A DNA stretch of 64,000 nucleotides from Bradyrhizobium sp. dw_78 (GTDB taxonomy: Bacteria > Pseudomonadota > Alphaproteobacteria > Rhizobiales > Xanthobacteraceae): the NCBI RefSeq assembly GCF_018449525.1, contig NZ_JAAVUS010000002.1, positions 372,001-436,000 on the forward strand. Reading direction: 5' to 3'. This document shows, one piece after another, positions 43,399 to 52,564 of the stretch. The notes beneath the pieces were generated by a model, which saw only the letters and a program-made list of their open reading frames with translations, was not told the origin of the DNA and ran no database searches. The translations under genes and the position numbers were made by a program. Numbering within the stretch: position 1 is the first letter of the stretch; each line of letters opens with the position of its first letter.

Positions 43399-44385
43399 TC
43401 ACGGATTCGACGACGGCTCGGCCTGCACCAGAAGCCCGGCCGACCGCCGCAGCCGTTCCCGGTGCGCGGTATAGATACCGCTGGCCACGATGATGGCGGC
43501 GCCGGTCACGGTCCAGACATCGGGCACTTCGCCGAAAACGACGATGCCGAGGAAGCTGACCCATATCAACTGCGTGTACGAAAACGGCGCCAGCACCGAG
43601 GCATTGGCGTAGCGGAAGGCCAGCACCACGATCCACTGCCCCGCGGTCGATGAGACGCCCACGACAATGGCGAAGAAAATGTCGCGCCAGCTCGGCCACA
43701 CCCAGACGAACGGGACCAGCACCGACATGATGGCGAATCCGACGATCGCGGCATAGGTCATCGTGGTGACCGCACGCTCGCTGCTCATCATGCGGGTCAT
43801 GATCAACGTCGCGGCCCAGGTAACCGCGGTCGCGAGCGAAAACAAGGCTGCGGGATCGAAAGCGCTGGAACCCGGCCGCAAAACGATCAGCACGCCGATC
43901 AATCCGGCCGCGGTCGCGAGCCAGCGGTACAGGCCGACACTCTCTTTGAGAAAAAAGACCGATAGCGCGGTGACGAACAACGGGGACACGAAGCTGATGG
44001 CGGATGCCTCCGCAATGGGGAGAAACCGCAAGCCGGAGATGAAGAACAAGGCCGAACCGAGCAGCGCGACACTGCGCATCACCTGCAAACCGGGACGGCT
44101 GGTCCGCAAGGCGTGAAGCGGCGAACCCGGCCGCATCGCGGGAATCATGATCAGCACGAACACGAGAAACCGGATCCAGGCAATCTCGATCGACGGCAAC
44201 GTCGCCGACAAATATTTCGAGGTAGCGTCCGAGGTGCCGAGGCATATCGTGGCAGCCAGAAGCAGCGCGATGCCGCGGAACGGCCGGTCGGCGCGAGCAG
44301 ACACGGCCGATTCCGCCGGTTTGTTCTCGGGCAACGGCAACGGAGAAATGTCCAGCCTGGCGGATACGGCGGGCGGAGGGCTCAA
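43399..44385 (-). CDS. DMT-family (EamA) transporter
   Basis: 328-residue inner-membrane protein with about ten transmembrane helices in two EamA repeats: GIALLLAATICLGTSDATSKYL begins the first, and ALFSLATAVTWAATLIMTRM the second, ending near GAAIIVASGIYTAHRERLRR. Members export amino acids, nucleotides or other small metabolites. The start is a TTG with no clear Shine-Dalgarno; the first 35 residues are polar and the true start may be further in. It converges with the Lrp-type gene; export of an amino acid sensed by the regulator is conceivable. Confidence 0.8.
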   Translation of the reverse strand: MSPPPAVSARLDISPLPLPENKPAESAVSARADRPFRGIALLLAATICLGTSDATSKYLSATLPSIEIAWIRFLVFVLIMIPAMRPGSPLHALRTSRPGLQVMRSVALLGSALFFISGLRFLPIAEASAISFVSPLFVTALSVFFLKESVGLYRWLATAAGLIGVLIVLRPGSSAFDPAALFSLATAVTWAATLIMTRMMSSERAVTTMTYAAIVGFAIMSVLVPFVWVWPSWRDIFFAIVVGVSSTAGQWIVVLAFRYANASVLAPFSYTQLIWVSFLGIVVFGEVPDVWTVTGAAIIVASGIYTAHRERLRRSAGLLVQAEPSSNP

Positions 44386-44596
44386 CAGCTAAACTCGAAT
44401 ATGGAAATCGGGTCATCGAAGCAGGCAGGCATTAAGGAACGCTAAAAGCATCCGATCGGCAACGACCGAAAACAGGGAGCCGATATGCACGATTGTTCCG
44501 GGCCGCCGCTACAACCGTTGCAGCCGCGCGCAAAAGGCACCTGCCAGAGCGGGATGACTTTTCTTCGAATCGTCATCCAGCTCTAACTTTCTGTTT

Positions 44597-44673
44597 GAGC
44601 ATGATCTCCGCGCAAACGCGTTCCGCGTTTGTCGCGAGGGAAAACCGGTTTCCACTTTTCCGGATCACGTTCT
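44597..44673. repeat. Dispersed repeat GAGCATGATC...AAAACCGGTTTCCACTTTTCC...
   Basis: GAGCATGATCTCCGCGCAAA, CGCGTTCCGCGTTTGTCGCG, AAAACCGGTTTCCACTTTTC and CGGATCACGTTCT follow in order. This element is familiar as an abundant intergenic repeat of Bradyrhizobium. Its end touches the stop codon of the aldo/keto reductase. The rest of 44386-44596 shows no gene. Confidence 0.8.
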
Positions 44674-45511
44674 AAAGCATCGGCAAACCGCGCGGCTTCG
44701 GGCCGCGCGGAAAGGCCTTGTCCAGCAGCGCCAGTTCACTTTCGCTCAGCGTCAACCGGCCAGCCGCGGCGTTGTCGGCGGCGTGTTCGGCTGTAGCGGC
44801 CTTTGGGATAGCAAACACGTCAGGATCGCGCGTGAGGAAGCCGAGCGCGACCTGGCGCGGGGTTGCGCCATGCGCGTCGGCGATCGTTTGCAGCGCCTGC
44901 CCCGCCTTGCTGCGCGGCGACGGGAAATCATTGTGACCGAACGGCGAATAGGCGACCACCGCGACGCCATGGGTTTTGCACCAGGGAATCACCGCGTGCT
45001 CGATCGCGCGTTCCTGCACATGATAGAGCACCTGATTGCACGCGATCCTGCCTTCGCTGGCCACCGCCTTCAACTCGTCGAGATCGTCGGTATCGAAATT
45101 GCTGACGCCCCAACTTCGGATCTTGCCGGCGTCGGCCAATTCCTCGAACGCGGCAACCGTATCCGCCAGCGGATAGGAACCGCGCCAATGCAGGAGATAG
45201 CAGTCGAGCCGGTCGGTTTTCAGCCGCTTGAGCGAACGCTCGCACGCCGCGATGGTGCCGCGGCGCGACGCGTTGCTCGGCAGCACCTTCGAGACCAGGA
45301 AAACCTCATCGCGCCGGCCGGCGATGGCGTCGGCGATCACGAACTCCGCATCGCCATACATCTCGGCGGTGTCGAGATGAGTCATCCCGAGATCGAGGCC
45401 GCGGCGCAACGCGGCGACCGCGCTGTTGCGGTCACCGCGATCGATGTACCAGGTGCCCTGCCCGATCACGGACACCTCGACGTTGGTGTTACCGAATTTC
45501 CGCTGCCTCAT
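44672..45511 (-). CDS. Aldo/keto reductase
   Basis: 279-residue NADPH-dependent aldo/keto reductase. The catalytic tetrad is visible as Asp47 and Tyr52 (LDTAEMYG), Lys75 (LVSKVLP) and His108 (YLLHWRG). The C-terminal NADPH segment AIPKAATAEHAADN is present. Length is a little short but normal for the 2,5-diketogluconate-reductase-like group. It stands alone with dispersed repeats on both sides. Substrate unknown. Confidence 0.88.
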   Translation of the reverse strand: MRQRKFGNTNVEVSVIGQGTWYIDRGDRNSAVAALRRGLDLGMTHLDTAEMYGDAEFVIADAIAGRRDEVFLVSKVLPSNASRRGTIAACERSLKRLKTDRLDCYLLHWRGSYPLADTVAAFEELADAGKIRSWGVSNFDTDDLDELKAVASEGRIACNQVLYHVQERAIEHAVIPWCKTHGVAVVAYSPFGHNDFPSPRSKAGQALQTIADAHGATPRQVALGFLTRDPDVFAIPKAATAEHAADNAAAGRLTLSESELALLDKAFPRGPKPRGLPML

Positions 45512-45583
45512 GATTGCCTCGCGATATCTCTTGCCGTCATTGCGAACCGGCGGGTCACGAACACACGCCGATGATAGGCTCGG

Positions 45584-45626
45584 CCGTCATTCCGGGATAG
45601 CGCGAAGCACCAGACCCGGAATGACA
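45584..45626. repeat. Minimal copy of the CGTCATTCCGGG repeat
   Basis: CCGTCATTCCGGGATAGCGC then GACCCGGAATGAC. Shortest of the four copies, upstream of the aldo/keto reductase and downstream of the second SMP-30 gene. Confidence 0.75.
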
Positions 45627-45656
45627 GTCATTTTGTCGCGTTCGCTTGCGCAACAC

Positions 45657-46559
45657 CTAACCGAGAACACCGATATCGGCGACCATTACGGTGCCGGTGA
45701 CCGACTCCGTGATGTAGAGACGGTCGTTATTCTTGCCGCCGATCGCGATATTGGTACAGGCTGGCCCGGCGCAGGACTTGATCCGCGCGATCAGCTCGCC
45801 GCTCGGTGCGAACACGAAGACATGGCCGAGCGAGACATGCGCCACGAACAAGCGCCCGGCCCGGTCCATCGTCATCCCATCGGGACCGCCGGAACCGAAC
45901 ATCGAGCAGAAACGGCCGACCTTGGAGACGCTGCCGTCTTTCATGAACGGCAGCCGCCACACCGCGTTGTCGCGTGTCATCGCCACGAACAGCACGGTTT
46001 CCGCGGGATCCAGCACCAGACCGTTCGGGCTGATGCCATTATCGATCAGGCAGTCGAGCCGCCCGCCCGCCGTCAGCCGATAGACGCGCCCGGTCGGATC
46101 GTGCAGACCGGTCTGGCCCTGATCGGTGAAATAGATGTCGCCGTTGGAGGCTAGATGCAGATCATTGCAGCCCTTGAAAGATTCCGAATTGCGCGAGGCC
46201 AGCACCGGCAGCATGCGGCCGGCTTTCACGTCGAGCTCCAGGATGCCGCGCCGGTAGTCGGCGACGAAAATGCGCCCGTCGCGGCTGATCTTCAGCCCGT
46301 TGGGCCAGCCCTCATATTCTGCCACCAGCGACCATTGTCCGTCGGGCGCAATCCTGAAGATGCGCCCGAACGGGATATCGACGATGTAGAGGTTGCCAGC
46401 AGCGTCGAACGACGGCCCTTCGATGAAGCAATCCGTCGGCTGGCCCGGCCGGTTGGCGTCGGCCCACTCCGTGCTGACGCCCTCGCGGCGGAATTGGTCG
46501 GGCATTGCCGAGAAAACCTCGGCCGCAATCAGCCGTGGCGGGGTGTCGAGATACATCAT
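45657..46559 (-). CDS. SMP-30/gluconolactonase-family protein (second copy)
   Basis: 300-residue beta-propeller. Family segments include FIEGPSFDAAGNLYI (Glu ligand), CNDLHLASNGDIYFTD (Asn/Asp), NGISPNGLVL and GGPDGMTMDRAGRLF (Asp). It is only distantly similar to the lactonase at 37362. Alternative start is the adjacent ATG 46556; AGGTGA lies upstream. No sugar genes are adjacent, so the lactone or phosphotriester substrate is open. Confidence 0.85.
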   Translation of the reverse strand: MMYLDTPPRLIAAEVFSAMPDQFRREGVSTEWADANRPGQPTDCFIEGPSFDAAGNLYIVDIPFGRIFRIAPDGQWSLVAEYEGWPNGLKISRDGRIFVADYRRGILELDVKAGRMLPVLASRNSESFKGCNDLHLASNGDIYFTDQGQTGLHDPTGRVYRLTAGGRLDCLIDNGISPNGLVLDPAETVLFVAMTRDNAVWRLPFMKDGSVSKVGRFCSMFGSGGPDGMTMDRAGRLFVAHVSLGHVFVFAPSGELIARIKSCAGPACTNIAIGGKNNDRLYITESVTGTVMVADIGVLG

Positions 46560-46624
46560 CGCGGTGTTTCACCTGCATTTCAAAACAAGGCCACCATAAA
46601 TGACATCGTCCACGCCGTCGATTG

Positions 46625-46712
46625 CCTCATCCTGAAGGGCGCGTTCCCACGCGTCCCGAAGGATGGCCTGCATGGTTCGCGACGGCGCAAAAGCGCCTCC
46701 TCACCATGAGGG
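46625..46712. repeat. Dispersed palindromic repeat, CCTCATCC...CCTCCTCACCATGAGG family
   Basis: CCTCATCCTGAAGGGCGCG at the left and GCGCCTCCTCACCATGAGGG at the right. It lies between the second SMP-30 gene and the nasC stop. Confidence 0.75.
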
Positions 46713-46723
46713 TTGAAAAGGTG

Positions 46724-49441
46724 CTAGTTGGAGACCGCGGTTAGTTGCCGTCGGCCGAGATCGGCGTCCGCGGCACCTGTCTGCGCAATCAGGCGCTTCA
46801 GTTCTGGAATGCACGAGCCGCAATTGGTTCCGGCCTTCAGCCGCGCGCCGATCTCCGCCGCCGTACCGGCGCCGGCCGCAATCGCCTCGCAGATCGTGGC
46901 GCGGCCAACACCAAAACAGGCGCAGACCACCGGACCCGCGCTCGCGACCCGGTCCATCGATTTTCCCGACAGCAAGGTCCGGCGCTGGTCGCTGCTCAGC
47001 GCATCCACAGCAAACAGGCTCTTGACCACGTTCCAGTCGCCCGCATCGCGCGCGGGCCCCATGAACAGGCAGGTCTCGATACGGTCTTGCGCAAACGACG
47101 CCGCGCGATAGACGCCGCCGCCGAAATCCCTGTATTCGGCGAGGTCGTCGCCGGTCACCGCATGCAGCCAGGATTGCCAGCCTGAGAGATCGGCGTTGTC
47201 GGCCAGCAGATAGCCGCAGCCGCCGCTGACCGAGACGCGCGCCCACCAGATCTGCGGCCGCAATTGCAGCGGTTTGCGCGACAGCGCGAAGCCGCGAAAG
47301 ACATATTCATAGGGCGCGATCGACGCCGGCGTCGCCTTGTTCTCGGGCTGGCCGGAATAGGGATCGGTGAACGGCGCCACCAGCGCTCCGACCCGCGCGC
47401 CGGACGACGTTTCCTCGCTCCAGTGGATCGGCGCGAACAGCATCCCGCGCTGCTGCCTTCCGCTGACGACGACCTTGAGAATACATTGACCGTAATCGGT
47501 GGTGATACGCGCGAAGCCGCCATCGGCGACACCGAACCTGATGGCGTCGTCGGGATGAATCTCGACGAACGGCTCCGGCAGATGCTGGCCCAGCCGCGGG
47601 CTGGCGCCGGTGCGGGTCATGGTGTGCCATTGATCCCTGATCCGGCCGGTGTTGAGCCGCAGCGGCCGCGACGCGCTCGTCTCGGAGCGCAGCGCCGGCA
47701 CTTCGGGGGCAATGAAACGCGCCTTGCGGTCGTTGGAGAAGAATCCGCCTTCGGCGAAAAAACGGCGCTGCGGCTCCGCCTCGCCGAAACGCATCGGCCA
47801 TTGCAAAGGCCCCATCGCATCGAACGCCCGGTCCGACATCGAACTCAACGCGCCGATATCGAAATCGCGGCTGCTGTCGTTCTCGAACGCCGATAGCGCG
47901 GCATGTTCGCGGAATATGTCGGCGGCCGAATTGAAATCGAACGCCGCGCCGAAACCGAGCCGCTTGGCGACTTCGCCGACAATCCACCAATCGGGCCTGG
48001 TTTCTTCGGGCGGCGCCAGAAACGCGCGCTGCCGCGAGATGCGCCGCTCCGAATTGGTCACGGTGCCGGATTTCTCGCCCCAGGCCTGCGCCGGCAGCAG
48101 CACATGCACCCCGGAATTGACGGTGTCGTTGGAGCGGACATTCTCCGAGACCACGAACAGTTCGAGTTTTGCCAGCGCGGCACGCACCGCATCGGCATCC
48201 GGCAACGATACCGCCGGATTGGTGCCCATCACCCACAGCGCCTTGATCTCGCCGCGCCCGATCGCCTCGAACATCTGCACCGCTTTCAGGCCCTCATGGG
48301 TCGCGATGCGCGGCGCCTTCCAGAACCGGCGCACCCGGTCGATGTCCGGCGGCGTGAAGTTCATATGCGCGGCGAGCTGATTGGCGAGCCCGCCGACCTC
48401 GCGCCCGCCCATCGCATTGGGCTGGCCGGTCAGCGAGAATGGCGATGCGCCGGGCTTGCCGATCCGCCCGGTGGCGAGATGGCAGTTGAGGATGGCGTTG
48501 ACCTTGTCGGTGCCCTGCGCCGACTGGTTGACGCCTTGCGAATACAGCGTGACCACGGCCGGCGTGGCCGCAAACATCCGGAAGAACTCGGCGACGTCGC
48601 GCTCGGCAAGGCCGGTCGCCAGCGCGGTGGTGGCAACACTGCCGGCGATGCTGCGCGCGCGCGAGACCGCTTCATCGAGGCCCGAGGTATAACGTTCGAT
48701 ATAATCACGATCGAATGCGCCGGCGTCGGCAAGATACACCAACAGGCCGCTGAACAGCGCGGTGTCGGTGCCGGGCTTCAAGCCCAGAAACAGATCGGCA
48801 TCGCCAGCGGTATCGGTGCGGCGCGGATCGATCACGACCATGCGCGCGCCGCGCTTCTGCTTGTTGGCCAGCATGCGCTGGAACAGCACCGGATGGCACC
48901 ACGCCGCGTTGGAGCCGGTCAGCACCAGCAGGTCGGCCTCGTCGAGATCTTCATAGCAGCCCGGCACGGTATCGGCGCCGAACGCGCGCCGGTGCCCGGC
49001 GACCGACGACGACATGCACAACCGCGAATTGGTGTCGACATTGGCGCTGCCGATGAATCCCTTCATCAGCTTGTTGGCGACGTAATAATCCTCGGTCAGC
49101 AATTGGCCCGAGAGATAAAACGCCACCGCGCCAGGGCCATCACGCCTGATGATGTGGTGCAGGCGGTGCGCGACGTGGTCGAGCGCGTCGCTCCAGGCAA
49201 TCCGCTCCATCGCGCCCTTGTCGCAGCGGATCATCGGATGAAGCAGCCGGCCCTCGAGGCCAAGCGTCTCGCCGAGCGCCGAACCCTTGGAGCAGAGCCG
49301 CCCGAAATTGGCGGGATGCTCGGGATCGCCCGATATCGCCGCGCCGCCGACGCCATCAGGCGTCGCCAGCACACCGCAGCCGACGCCGCAATAAGGACAG
49401 GTGGTGCGTGTCGCCCGCAAGGTCGGATCGATGGCGGTCAT
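46724..49441 (-). CDS. nasC: Assimilatory nitrate reductase catalytic subunit
   Basis: 905-residue cytoplasmic molybdoenzyme that reduces nitrate to nitrite. An N-terminal [4Fe-4S] motif uses Cys15, Cys18, Cys22 and Cys50 (CPYCGVGCGV; FGRLCSKG). The molybdo-bis-MGD domain includes NSRLCMSSSVAG with the likely Mo-ligating Cys. The C-terminal 60 residues form an additional [2Fe-2S] BFD-like domain (VVCACFGVG; TNCGSCIPEL). It ends the operon narK-bjgb-flp-nasC, 16 bases after the flp stop. In B. diazoefficiens this operon couples nitrate assimilation to NO detoxification; electrons are thought to come from the flavoprotein. Confidence 0.92.
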   Translation of the reverse strand: MTAIDPTLRATRTTCPYCGVGCGVLATPDGVGGAAISGDPEHPANFGRLCSKGSALGETLGLEGRLLHPMIRCDKGAMERIAWSDALDHVAHRLHHIIRRDGPGAVAFYLSGQLLTEDYYVANKLMKGFIGSANVDTNSRLCMSSSVAGHRRAFGADTVPGCYEDLDEADLLVLTGSNAAWCHPVLFQRMLANKQKRGARMVVIDPRRTDTAGDADLFLGLKPGTDTALFSGLLVYLADAGAFDRDYIERYTSGLDEAVSRARSIAGSVATTALATGLAERDVAEFFRMFAATPAVVTLYSQGVNQSAQGTDKVNAILNCHLATGRIGKPGASPFSLTGQPNAMGGREVGGLANQLAAHMNFTPPDIDRVRRFWKAPRIATHEGLKAVQMFEAIGRGEIKALWVMGTNPAVSLPDADAVRAALAKLELFVVSENVRSNDTVNSGVHVLLPAQAWGEKSGTVTNSERRISRQRAFLAPPEETRPDWWIVGEVAKRLGFGAAFDFNSAADIFREHAALSAFENDSSRDFDIGALSSMSDRAFDAMGPLQWPMRFGEAEPQRRFFAEGGFFSNDRKARFIAPEVPALRSETSASRPLRLNTGRIRDQWHTMTRTGASPRLGQHLPEPFVEIHPDDAIRFGVADGGFARITTDYGQCILKVVVSGRQQRGMLFAPIHWSEETSSGARVGALVAPFTDPYSGQPENKATPASIAPYEYVFRGFALSRKPLQLRPQIWWARVSVSGGCGYLLADNADLSGWQSWLHAVTGDDLAEYRDFGGGVYRAASFAQDRIETCLFMGPARDAGDWNVVKSLFAVDALSSDQRRTLLSGKSMDRVASAGPVVCACFGVGRATICEAIAAGAGTAAEIGARLKAGTNCGSCIPELKRLIAQTGAADADLGRRQLTAVSN

Positions 49442-49457
49442 GTCAGCGATCGCCTCA

Positions 49458-50675
49458 TCACGCCGCCTCTTTCCGGATCGAGAAGGAGCGGCCGAACATC
49501 ATGTCGCTGCGAATGCCCGCGACCGATTCATGGCTGCGGATCAATTCGAGATACCAAAGTGCGTCGCCGACATCGCCGACCAGAACGGCTCCGGTGAGGC
49601 GACCGTCCGCGATCACGAGCTTCCGGTAGGTCCCGCGCCTGATGTCCTTCAGCACGATGGCTTCACTGCCGTCGGCGCCGATGAAATCGCCGGCGGAAAA
49701 CACGCTGACGCCGGAAACCTTGAGATTGGTCGCGACCACGCTGCCTTCGTAGCGGGCCGGGGCGCCCGCGAGATGCCGCGCCAACACGCGCGCCTGCTCA
49801 TAGGCCGGCTCGACCAGCCCATAACAGACGCCGCGGTGCTCGGCGCATTCGCCGAGCGCGAAAATGTCCGGCAAATCGGTCTGCAGATGATCGTCGACGA
49901 CGACACCGCGGTTGACGGCGATGCCGGCGTCCTTCGCCAGCGCGACATTGGGACGGATACCAGCCGCGAAAATCACCGCATCCGCATCGAGCTGCCGCCC
50001 GTCCGTCAGTTCGACGCCCTCGACGGAGGTTGCCCCATGAATGCGCGCGGTGTTGGCGTCCAACAGCACCTTGATGCCCTTGGGCTCGACCAGCGATTTC
50101 AGCAGTTCGGCGGCCGGCGCATCGAGCTGTCGCTCCATCAGCCGGTCCATCAGGTGGATCAGCGTCACCGCTGCGCCTGCCTGGGCAAGACCATAGGCCG
50201 CCTCCAGTCCCAGCAATCCGCCGCCGACCACGACGACGCGCTTCTTCTGCGCCGCCAGCGCCAGCAGCAGATCGACATCCCGCGTATCGCGAAAGGTATG
50301 CACGCCCGCGAGTTCCGCGCCGGGCAGGTTCAGCCGCAGCGCGGTCGAACCGGTGGCGAGAACCAGTTTCGAAAACGCGATGCTTTCCTCGTTTCCGATC
50401 TTCAGTTCGCGGCGGCCGACATCGATCTCGGTGGCCCGGCAGCCATATTTCAGGGTAACGCCGCGGTCGCGCCACCACGCCGTGGGCTTGAGCTCGATGT
50501 CATGGGATTGCATCTCGCCGGCAAGCACCGACGACAGCAGCACGCGGTTATAGGCCAGCCGCGGCTCGTCGCCGATCACCGCGATGGCGTAACGGCCGAG
50601 CGCGACCTGCGCCAGTTCATCGACCAGGCGCGCGGCCGCCATTCCGTTGCCGACGACAACCAGCGGTTCGCTCAC
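49458..50675 (-). CDS. flp: FAD/NAD(P)H-dependent oxidoreductase of nitrate assimilation
   Basis: 405-residue pyridine-nucleotide disulfide oxidoreductase-fold flavoprotein, like the N-terminal half of NirB. FAD motif VVVGNGMAAARLVDEL at the start, NAD(P)H motif VVVVGGGLLGLEAAYGL at about residues 147-163, and the second FAD segment DIFALGECAEH. No siroheme or Fe-S domain follows, so it is a stand-alone reductase. It probably feeds electrons to NasC and regenerates the haemoglobin. GTG start after AAGGACAGGCC, nine bases after the bjgb stop. Confidence 0.9.
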   Translation of the reverse strand: MSEPLVVVGNGMAAARLVDELAQVALGRYAIAVIGDEPRLAYNRVLLSSVLAGEMQSHDIELKPTAWWRDRGVTLKYGCRATEIDVGRRELKIGNEESIAFSKLVLATGSTALRLNLPGAELAGVHTFRDTRDVDLLLALAAQKKRVVVVGGGLLGLEAAYGLAQAGAAVTLIHLMDRLMERQLDAPAAELLKSLVEPKGIKVLLDANTARIHGATSVEGVELTDGRQLDADAVIFAAGIRPNVALAKDAGIAVNRGVVVDDHLQTDLPDIFALGECAEHRGVCYGLVEPAYEQARVLARHLAGAPARYEGSVVATNLKVSGVSVFSAGDFIGADGSEAIVLKDIRRGTYRKLVIADGRLTGAVLVGDVGDALWYLELIRSHESVAGIRSDMMFGRSFSIRKEAA

Positions 50676-50684
50676 GGCCTGTCC

Positions 50685-51110
50685 TTATTCTGCGGCCTCT
50701 GGCCGGCCATAGGCTTCGGAGATCATAAAGCCGGACAGCGTGCCGTAAGCCGCGGTCCAGGCTTCGGCGACGTCGGGCGTCCAGCTATCGCCGAGTCCCT
50801 TTTCCAGCGTCCACAACAACGCGGAGCCGACCACCGGATAGTGCTCCGGCTTGGCGCCGTAACCGACATGGCGCTTGGCCAGAGCGCTCGCGGCCGGCAG
50901 CACGGCTTCGAGCTTGGCGAGCCCGTTCACCACCACGGCCAGCATCGCCATCAGCTTCTTGCGCTGCTCCGTCATGTCGGACGGAAACATCGCCCTCACG
51001 GAGGGCGCGGTTTCGAACAGGCGGTCGTAGAAGATCACCGCAGCCTGATCCGAAATCGGCGCGACCTTGGCAAAACTTTGCTGCACGAGTTGCACTTGAT
51101 CGGGTGTCAT
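50685..51110 (-). CDS. bjgb: Single-domain haemoglobin Bjgb
   Basis: 141-residue globin similar to the haem domain of flavohaemoglobins. Tyr28 (B10, in IFYDRLFE), Gln49 (E7 position, EQRKKLM) and proximal His81 (KRHVGYG, followed by KPEHYPVVG) are all present. There is no FAD reductase domain; the neighbouring flavoprotein may supply electrons. It converts the NO that arises from nitrite to nitrate, protecting the cell during assimilation. A strong hairpin precedes its start codon. Confidence 0.92.
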   Translation of the reverse strand: MTPDQVQLVQQSFAKVAPISDQAAVIFYDRLFETAPSVRAMFPSDMTEQRKKLMAMLAVVVNGLAKLEAVLPAASALAKRHVGYGAKPEHYPVVGSALLWTLEKGLGDSWTPDVAEAWTAAYGTLSGFMISEAYGRPEAAE

Positions 51111-51132
51111 CTTTCGCTCCCTGTTGCGGTGG

Positions 51133-51159
51133 CGATGCGCGGGGCTCTCCCGCGCATCG
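51133..51159 (-). other. Intercistronic stem-loop between narK and bjgb
   Basis: CGATGCGCGGG (51133-51143) and CCCGCGCATCG (51149-51159) form an 11-bp perfect stem with loop GCTCT. It sits between the narK stop and the bjgb start. There is no U-tract, so it is more likely an mRNA-stabilising or processing element than a terminator. Confidence 0.7.
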
Positions 51160-51181
51160 ATCTCAAAGATCCTTCACCTGC

Positions 51182-52564
51182 TCACACCCGCGCTCCGGCA
51201 AGGCCCGACGCGCCCGACGTCTCGGTGCTCCGGCGCATATAGAACCACCAGGTGAGAGCGAGGCAGATCGCGTAGAACGCCAGATAGATTTCCAGCGCCA
51301 GCTGCGGACCACCGGTGAGCGCGATCGACTGGCCGAAACCGCTCGGGATCAGGTAGCCGCCGCAGGCGCCGATCGCGCCGATGAATCCGAGCGCAGCGCC
51401 GCTCTCGATGCTCGCGGTCTTCAAGGCCAGCGCCCGCCCGGCCTCGCCCGCGCCCTGCGCCTTGCGAAGATTTTCCTCGCGGAAGATCGAAGGGATCATC
51501 CGGTAGGTCGATCCGTTGCCGACGCCGGTCGTGACGAACAGGATGAGGAACATCACGAGGAAACCCGTGAAATCCTTGATGCCCACGAAATACAGGACGC
51601 CGATCGTCGCCGCGGCCATGGCGATGAAATTCCAGAACGTCACGATCGCGCCGCCGACCTTATCGGCCAGCAGGCCGCCCAGCGGGCGCGACAGCGAGCC
51701 CACCAGCGGTCCGAGGAAGGCGATGGCGATCGTCACCGCCGGAAACTGCGTCTTGATCAACAGCGGGAATGCCGCCGAATAGCCGATGAAGGAGCCGAAC
51801 GTCCCGACATAGATCAAGGACATGATCCAGGTGTGCTTGCGGCCGACAATGGCAAGCTGGTCCTTGAACGACGACTTGGCGGAAGTCAGATTGTTCATGA
51901 AGAAGACTGCGCCGAACACCGCCACCACCAGCGGCAGCACCCACATCAGCCCGGCATTTTGCAGGTAGACGCCCGCGACCGGACTGGCCTGGTAGAGATT
52001 GATGAGGCCGACGCTCATCAGAATGGGCGTCAGCAATTGGACGCTGCTGACGCCGATATTGCCGCCGGCCGCGTTCAGGCCGAGCGCCCAGCCCTTCATC
52101 CGGTCGGGATAGAAAAACGAGATGTTGGCCATGCTGGAAGCGAAATTGCCGCCGCCGAGACCCGCCGTGGAGGCGACCAGCAGCATCAGCCAGAACGGCG
52201 TCTCCGGGTGGCTCACGAAATAGGCCAGCCCGAGCGTCGGAATGAACAGCACCGTGGCGCTGAAGATGGTCCAATTGCGGCCGCCGAACGTCGTGACCGC
52301 AAAGGTATAGGGAAATCGCATCAGCGAGCCGATCAATCCGGGGATCGCCACCAACTGAAACAACTGATCGGTCGTATAGTGAAAGCCCGCCTGCGGCAGC
52401 TTGGTTGCGACGATGCTCCAGATCAGCCAGACCGAAAATCCGACATGCTCCGCAACGATCGACCAGATGAGATTGCGCCGGGCGACAAATTTGCCGGTCG
52501 CGTTCCAGAACGTCTCATCCTCGGGTTTCCATTCCGAGATCCAGGTCGAGGTCTGATTGCTCAC
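51182..52564 (-). CDS. narK: Nitrate/nitrite MFS transporter NarK
   Basis: 460-residue major facilitator with 12 predicted helices. The nitrate signatures GLGGGNFASSMANISFFYP and GVGNGSTYRMIP are present, with Arg in both NNP segments. It imports nitrate and/or expels nitrite. GTG 52564 (VSNQTSTWISEW) has AAAGGAA upstream; the extension to 52672 is rejected. It is the first gene of the nas operon, with a leader of at least 200 bases. Confidence 0.92.
   Translation of the reverse strand: MSNQTSTWISEWKPEDETFWNATGKFVARRNLIWSIVAEHVGFSVWLIWSIVATKLPQAGFHYTTDQLFQLVAIPGLIGSLMRFPYTFAVTTFGGRNWTIFSATVLFIPTLGLAYFVSHPETPFWLMLLVASTAGLGGGNFASSMANISFFYPDRMKGWALGLNAAGGNIGVSSVQLLTPILMSVGLINLYQASPVAGVYLQNAGLMWVLPLVVAVFGAVFFMNNLTSAKSSFKDQLAIVGRKHTWIMSLIYVGTFGSFIGYSAAFPLLIKTQFPAVTIAIAFLGPLVGSLSRPLGGLLADKVGGAIVTFWNFIAMAAATIGVLYFVGIKDFTGFLVMFLILFVTTGVGNGSTYRMIPSIFREENLRKAQGAGEAGRALALKTASIESGAALGFIGAIGACGGYLIPSGFGQSIALTGGPQLALEIYLAFYAICLALTWWFYMRRSTETSGASGLAGARV

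Noticed and set aside
47903..49597. 564-codon frame antisense to nasC
   Set aside because: No motif, extreme Arg/His content, and it crosses the nasC-flp junction.
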